Assembly: GCA_934148875.1 (NCBI GenBank)
Contig: CAKPDJ010000031.1
Location: 1-16,089, forward strand
Length of the DNA stretch: 16,089 nucleotides
Reading direction: 5' to 3'
Source of the DNA: an uncultured Bacilli bacterium
Lineage (GTDB): Bacteria > Bacillota_I > Bacilli_A > RF39 > UBA660
A program made the position numbers and the translations under genes. The notes beneath the pieces are model-generated. The model made no database searches. It worked only from the letters and a program-made list of their open reading frames with translations, and was not told the origin of the DNA. Positions 13,883 to 16,089 of the stretch are shown one piece after another. The stretch's first letter is position 1; each line of letters begins with the position of its first letter.

Positions 13883-14551
13883 ATGAAAAAAATTTATAAT
13901 TATACTTTCCAACTGGTTTTTATATATGTCTTATTATTATCACTGTTTTCAGTTTCTAATATTGAATTAACAGTTGATAATTATAATTCAAGTATATTAA
14001 ACGTTAATAATGAAAAAACACTAGACAGTACGCTTTTTGCTATCAATGATCATATTGATAGCAACGAAGCTGAAAGTATAAATAAAGTAGAAGATAATTC
14101 TACAGAAATTAAAAAAGATGAAATAGTAGATAATAGTAACAACGAAATACAATCAACTATACAAACTACAGAGGAAAAAATAGATACATCTAGCTATGCA
14201 GTAATATCAACAGAGAGAGTAACTATTAGTCACTACGGGCATGACTGCTATGGATGTACATCAGGATATACAGCAGGCGGATATTATGTTGGTGATGGTA
14301 GAATTTATTATCATGATGAAACATTTGGTAATGTTAGAGTTGTTGCGGCGGATAAAAAATATCCTATAGGTACTATTATTCGTCTTGAATATCATGATAC
14401 TAGTATAATTGCTATTGTGCTAGATCGTGGTGGTGGCATTGGTGACGGAAAAAGATTTCAAATTGATTTATTAGAACCAAGTGAAAAGGAAGCAAACAGT
14501 CGCCAAATAGCTTCAAACAGTAAGTTGGAAGTACTAAGATTAGGTTATTAA
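13883..14551 (+). CDS. exported 3D-domain (double-psi beta-barrel) cell-wall protein
   Basis: This 222-residue protein has an N-terminal hydrophobic segment (about 8-24) that is a signal peptide or membrane anchor. A low-complexity polar linker (about 30-103, rich in Asn, Glu, Asp and Ser) follows, then a C-terminal 3D domain (about 104-222). The three Asp that name the domain are visible: D167 (VVAADKKYPIGT), D181 (VLDRGGGIGDG) and D195 (FQIDLLEP). A CYGC pair (C112, C115) precedes a TAGGYYVGDGRIYYHD stretch. This fold is shared with MltA-type lytic transglycosylases and with YocH-like and Rpf2-like proteins, so a peptidoglycan-related hydrolase or binding role outside the membrane is likely but not proven. 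An AAAGAGG site (13872-13878) precedes the ATG. It has its own promoter and terminator, so it is monocistronic. A wall-targeting domain argues for at least some peptidoglycan in the host. Confidence 0.8.
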   Translation: MKKIYNYTFQLVFIYVLLLSLFSVSNIELTVDNYNSSILNVNNEKTLDSTLFAINDHIDSNEAESINKVEDNSTEIKKDEIVDNSNNEIQSTIQTTEEKIDTSSYAVISTERVTISHYGHDCYGCTSGYTAGGYYVGDGRIYYHDETFGNVRVVAADKKYPIGTIIRLEYHDTSIIAIVLDRGGGIGDGKRFQIDLLEPSEKEANSRQIASNSKLEVLRLGY

Positions 14552-14570
14552 TCTAGTACTTTTTGTTTTT
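14529..14570 (+). terminator. terminator overlapping the end of the 3D-domain gene
   Basis: The left arm (14529-14542) lies in the last codons and the right arm (14549-14561) starts with the TAA stop. The stem has 13 bp with one bulged A and a 6-base loop, followed by a T-rich run (TTTGTTTTT). The C-terminal codons (KLEVLRL) are thus constrained by RNA structure. Confidence 0.75.
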
Positions 14571-14708
14571 ATTGTATCTAAAACATTATGTAACTATACT
14601 CATAAATTTTTAGAAATATAAAGAATTATTCAAATTGATAAATAAAAAAATATTAAGTTAAGTAAAAATGTACTATGATACAAAAAATGACTTTCATTAT
14701 TAATAATT

Positions 14709-14719
14709 CATGGTATAAT
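14709..14719 (+). promoter_or_regulatory. extended -10 promoter of the SipW/TasA-type gene
   Basis: A consensus extended -10 (TGG followed by TATAAT at 14714-14719) lies about 38 bases before the ATG at 14757. The -35 region (TTTCAT at 14692-14697, 16 bases away) is weak, as is common with extended -10 elements. A perfect palindrome ATTATTAATAAT at 14696-14707 lies in the spacer. Confidence 0.55.
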
Positions 14720-14756
14720 ATTAATAGTTAATATATATTTAGGTATGGTGATAAAT

Positions 14757-15989
14757 ATGAAAAAATCAAGAAAAGCTAAATTATTCAAACATCAATTATT
14801 AATTACAGCTATAGTAGCATTAACAATCGCAGTAGCAATGCTAGGTGGGAGTTATGCACTCTTTTCATCTACCTCAACCGCTGATGAATATAATGTATTA
14901 AAGGTTGGCGAACTAGAAATAAGTTATGTTGATACAGGGGATGGTTATGGCGATATTTTATCACTAAATGGAGCCTACCCAGTAAGTGATGAAGTTGGTG
15001 AAAAATCACAGGCCTATCGTTTCAACATTACTAATACTGGTACTGTAACAGCTGATTTTAAAATCAAAATATTATATGATGAAGCAATTATTGAAGAAGA
15101 TAAATGTAATGACAACTTATTAAATCAAAAGTATATCAAATACAAATTTGACAATGCTACACCAGCACTATTAAGCAGCAAAGCTGATAGTAATTATGTA
15201 GTATATGAGGCTAATAATTTATTGCCTGGTAGTAGTGAAATACACGAAATTCGTATTTGGATTGATGATAATTCTCCTAATGATATTTTAGGAAAGCATT
15301 TCCATGGTAAAGTAGTAGTAGAAAGTACTCAAGCTGGTATAGAGGATGCATTAAAAACAGAATACAATATAGGCCAAAAAGTGACATTAAAAGATGGAAG
15401 TTCTTGGCATGTATTAGAAAAAAGTACTAAAAATAATGCAACTGTAACATTATTGTCTGATTATAATTTAAATAGTGATGGTACCTACAATACTACCTGC
15501 GGTAAAGATATAAACAATACAACAATCTGTAGTCCTATGGCCTTTGATATCGAAAATAATCGACCAACAGCTACTAATTCTTATTGTGTTTTACCAGATA
15601 CAGGTTGTAATTATTATAGAGATAATGGTAGTACTGTAACTAAAGAGTCAACAATTAAAACATGGTTAGACCAAACATACTATCCTAAACTAAAAGAGTC
15701 ATTAACATCAAATGGTGGTACTGACGAAGGATTAGTATCTACACTACCTACAATGGACCAGCTTGCTAAAGTTGATTCAAAGACATTTGGACAAAGTCAG
15801 GTTACTTTTGAATCCCATTTCCTAACAACAACATCTTACTGGACACAAACACCATCAACTCAAAATAGCTCTTATGTTTGGAGTGTAGTTGGTGATTATG
15901 AAAATAGTTATTTCCAATATGCCAACGATATTACGAAGTCAGGTGTGAGACCAGTAATTATAACATCTAAATTAAATATATCAAAATAG
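14757..15989 (+). CDS. SipW/TasA-type exported protein with DUF6273-like C-terminal domain
   Basis: This 410-residue protein has a basic start (MKKSRKAKLFKHQ) and a hydrophobic helix (about 13-30) leading to GGSYALFSSTS, then YNVLKVGELEI. That is the pattern of SipW-dependent signal peptides of TasA/camelysin-like proteins. Residues about 45-194 form a beta-rich TasA-like domain (YRFNITNTGTVTADFKIKI). From about 195 a second domain begins (VTLKDGSSWHVLEKS), runs through a TWLDQTYYPKLKESL segment and YWTQTPSTQ, and ends in SGVRPVIITS. This pattern is typical of DUF6273, a domain of unknown function in surface proteins of gut Firmicutes. Start choice: ATG 14757 has GGTG about 6 bases upstream, whereas in-frame ATG 14745 has none. 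Four of its five cysteines form two local pairs. It may be a biofilm-fibre-like or adhesive surface protein. The architecture is well supported, the function is not known, and no sipW gene is in the window. Confidence 0.75.
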   Translation: MKKSRKAKLFKHQLLITAIVALTIAVAMLGGSYALFSSTSTADEYNVLKVGELEISYVDTGDGYGDILSLNGAYPVSDEVGEKSQAYRFNITNTGTVTADFKIKILYDEAIIEEDKCNDNLLNQKYIKYKFDNATPALLSSKADSNYVVYEANNLLPGSSEIHEIRIWIDDNSPNDILGKHFHGKVVVESTQAGIEDALKTEYNIGQKVTLKDGSSWHVLEKSTKNNATVTLLSDYNLNSDGTYNTTCGKDINNTTICSPMAFDIENNRPTATNSYCVLPDTGCNYYRDNGSTVTKESTIKTWLDQTYYPKLKESLTSNGGTDEGLVSTLPTMDQLAKVDSKTFGQSQVTFESHFLTTTSYWTQTPSTQNSSYVWSVVGDYENSYFQYANDITKSGVRPVIITSKLNISK

Positions 15990-16005
15990 TGCTTAGGCAC
16001 TTTTT
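15988..16005 (+). terminator. terminator after the SipW/TasA-type gene
   Basis: A short stem AGTGC/GCACT (15988-15992 with 15997-16001) with loop TTAG overlaps the TAG stop and is followed by TTTT. Confidence 0.6.
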
Positions 16006-16089
16006 AAATGGAAAAATGTATAATTGTAAATGATGTGATACCAAAAAATCAGAAAAAATATTAATTCGAAAGTGATGCGTTAGCAGCAC

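Noticed and set aside
16002..16089. TATAAT at 16019-16024 followed by possible leader RNA at the window end
   Set aside because: There is no acceptable -35 or TGn extension, and the remaining 65 bases match no riboswitch or T-box motif I can recognise. The window ends before any gene.

Overview
The window is AT-rich DNA from a low-GC Gram-positive-type bacterium. Its genes carry Firmicutes-type GGAGG ribosome binding sites, and anaerobe markers are present ([FeFe] hydrogenase, rubrerythrin). Secreted proteins built from cohesin, dockerin and cadherin-like beta-sandwich domains point to an uncultured, strictly anaerobic gut Bacilli/Clostridia or Mollicutes-related lineage (RF39-like). The lineage is inference. 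Trp is encoded by TGG, no gene is interrupted by TGA, and all eight intact genes stop at TAA or TAG.

Layout. (1) Positions 1-425 hold the decayed 3' end of a dockerin gene: a good dockerin module with two in-frame TAA codons upstream and no usable start, followed by a terminator. (2) Positions 635-11225 hold a tight three-gene surface-protein operon. The first gene encodes a 2229-residue secreted protein with a cohesin-like N-terminal domain, 20 cadherin-like repeats and a C-terminal dockerin. The next two encode cohesin-domain proteins with four cadherin-like repeats each and a C-terminal transmembrane anchor. The likely logic is a non-cellulosomal assembly at the cell surface: the long dockerin protein is caught by the cohesin heads of the two membrane-anchored partners. 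(3) Positions 11331-13729 hold a redox-stress operon: a PerR/Fur-type regulator under its own Fur-like box, a two-cluster [FeFe] hydrogenase overlapping it by 17 bases, and a rubrerythrin. It suggests peroxide removal driven by electrons from H2 under metal/peroxide-responsive control. (4) Positions 13830-14561 hold a single gene for an exported 3D-domain (double-psi beta-barrel) cell-wall protein. (5) Positions 14709-16001 hold a single gene for a SipW/TasA-type exported protein fused to a DUF6273-like C-terminal domain. The last 88 bases hold nothing I can name.

Most striking are the cohesin/dockerin operon, in which the giant protein shows a higher-order four-domain duplication pattern, and the perR-hydrogenase-rubrerythrin operon, which looks like a split, operonic counterpart of the hydrogenase-rubrerythrin fusion known from Clostridium perfringens.
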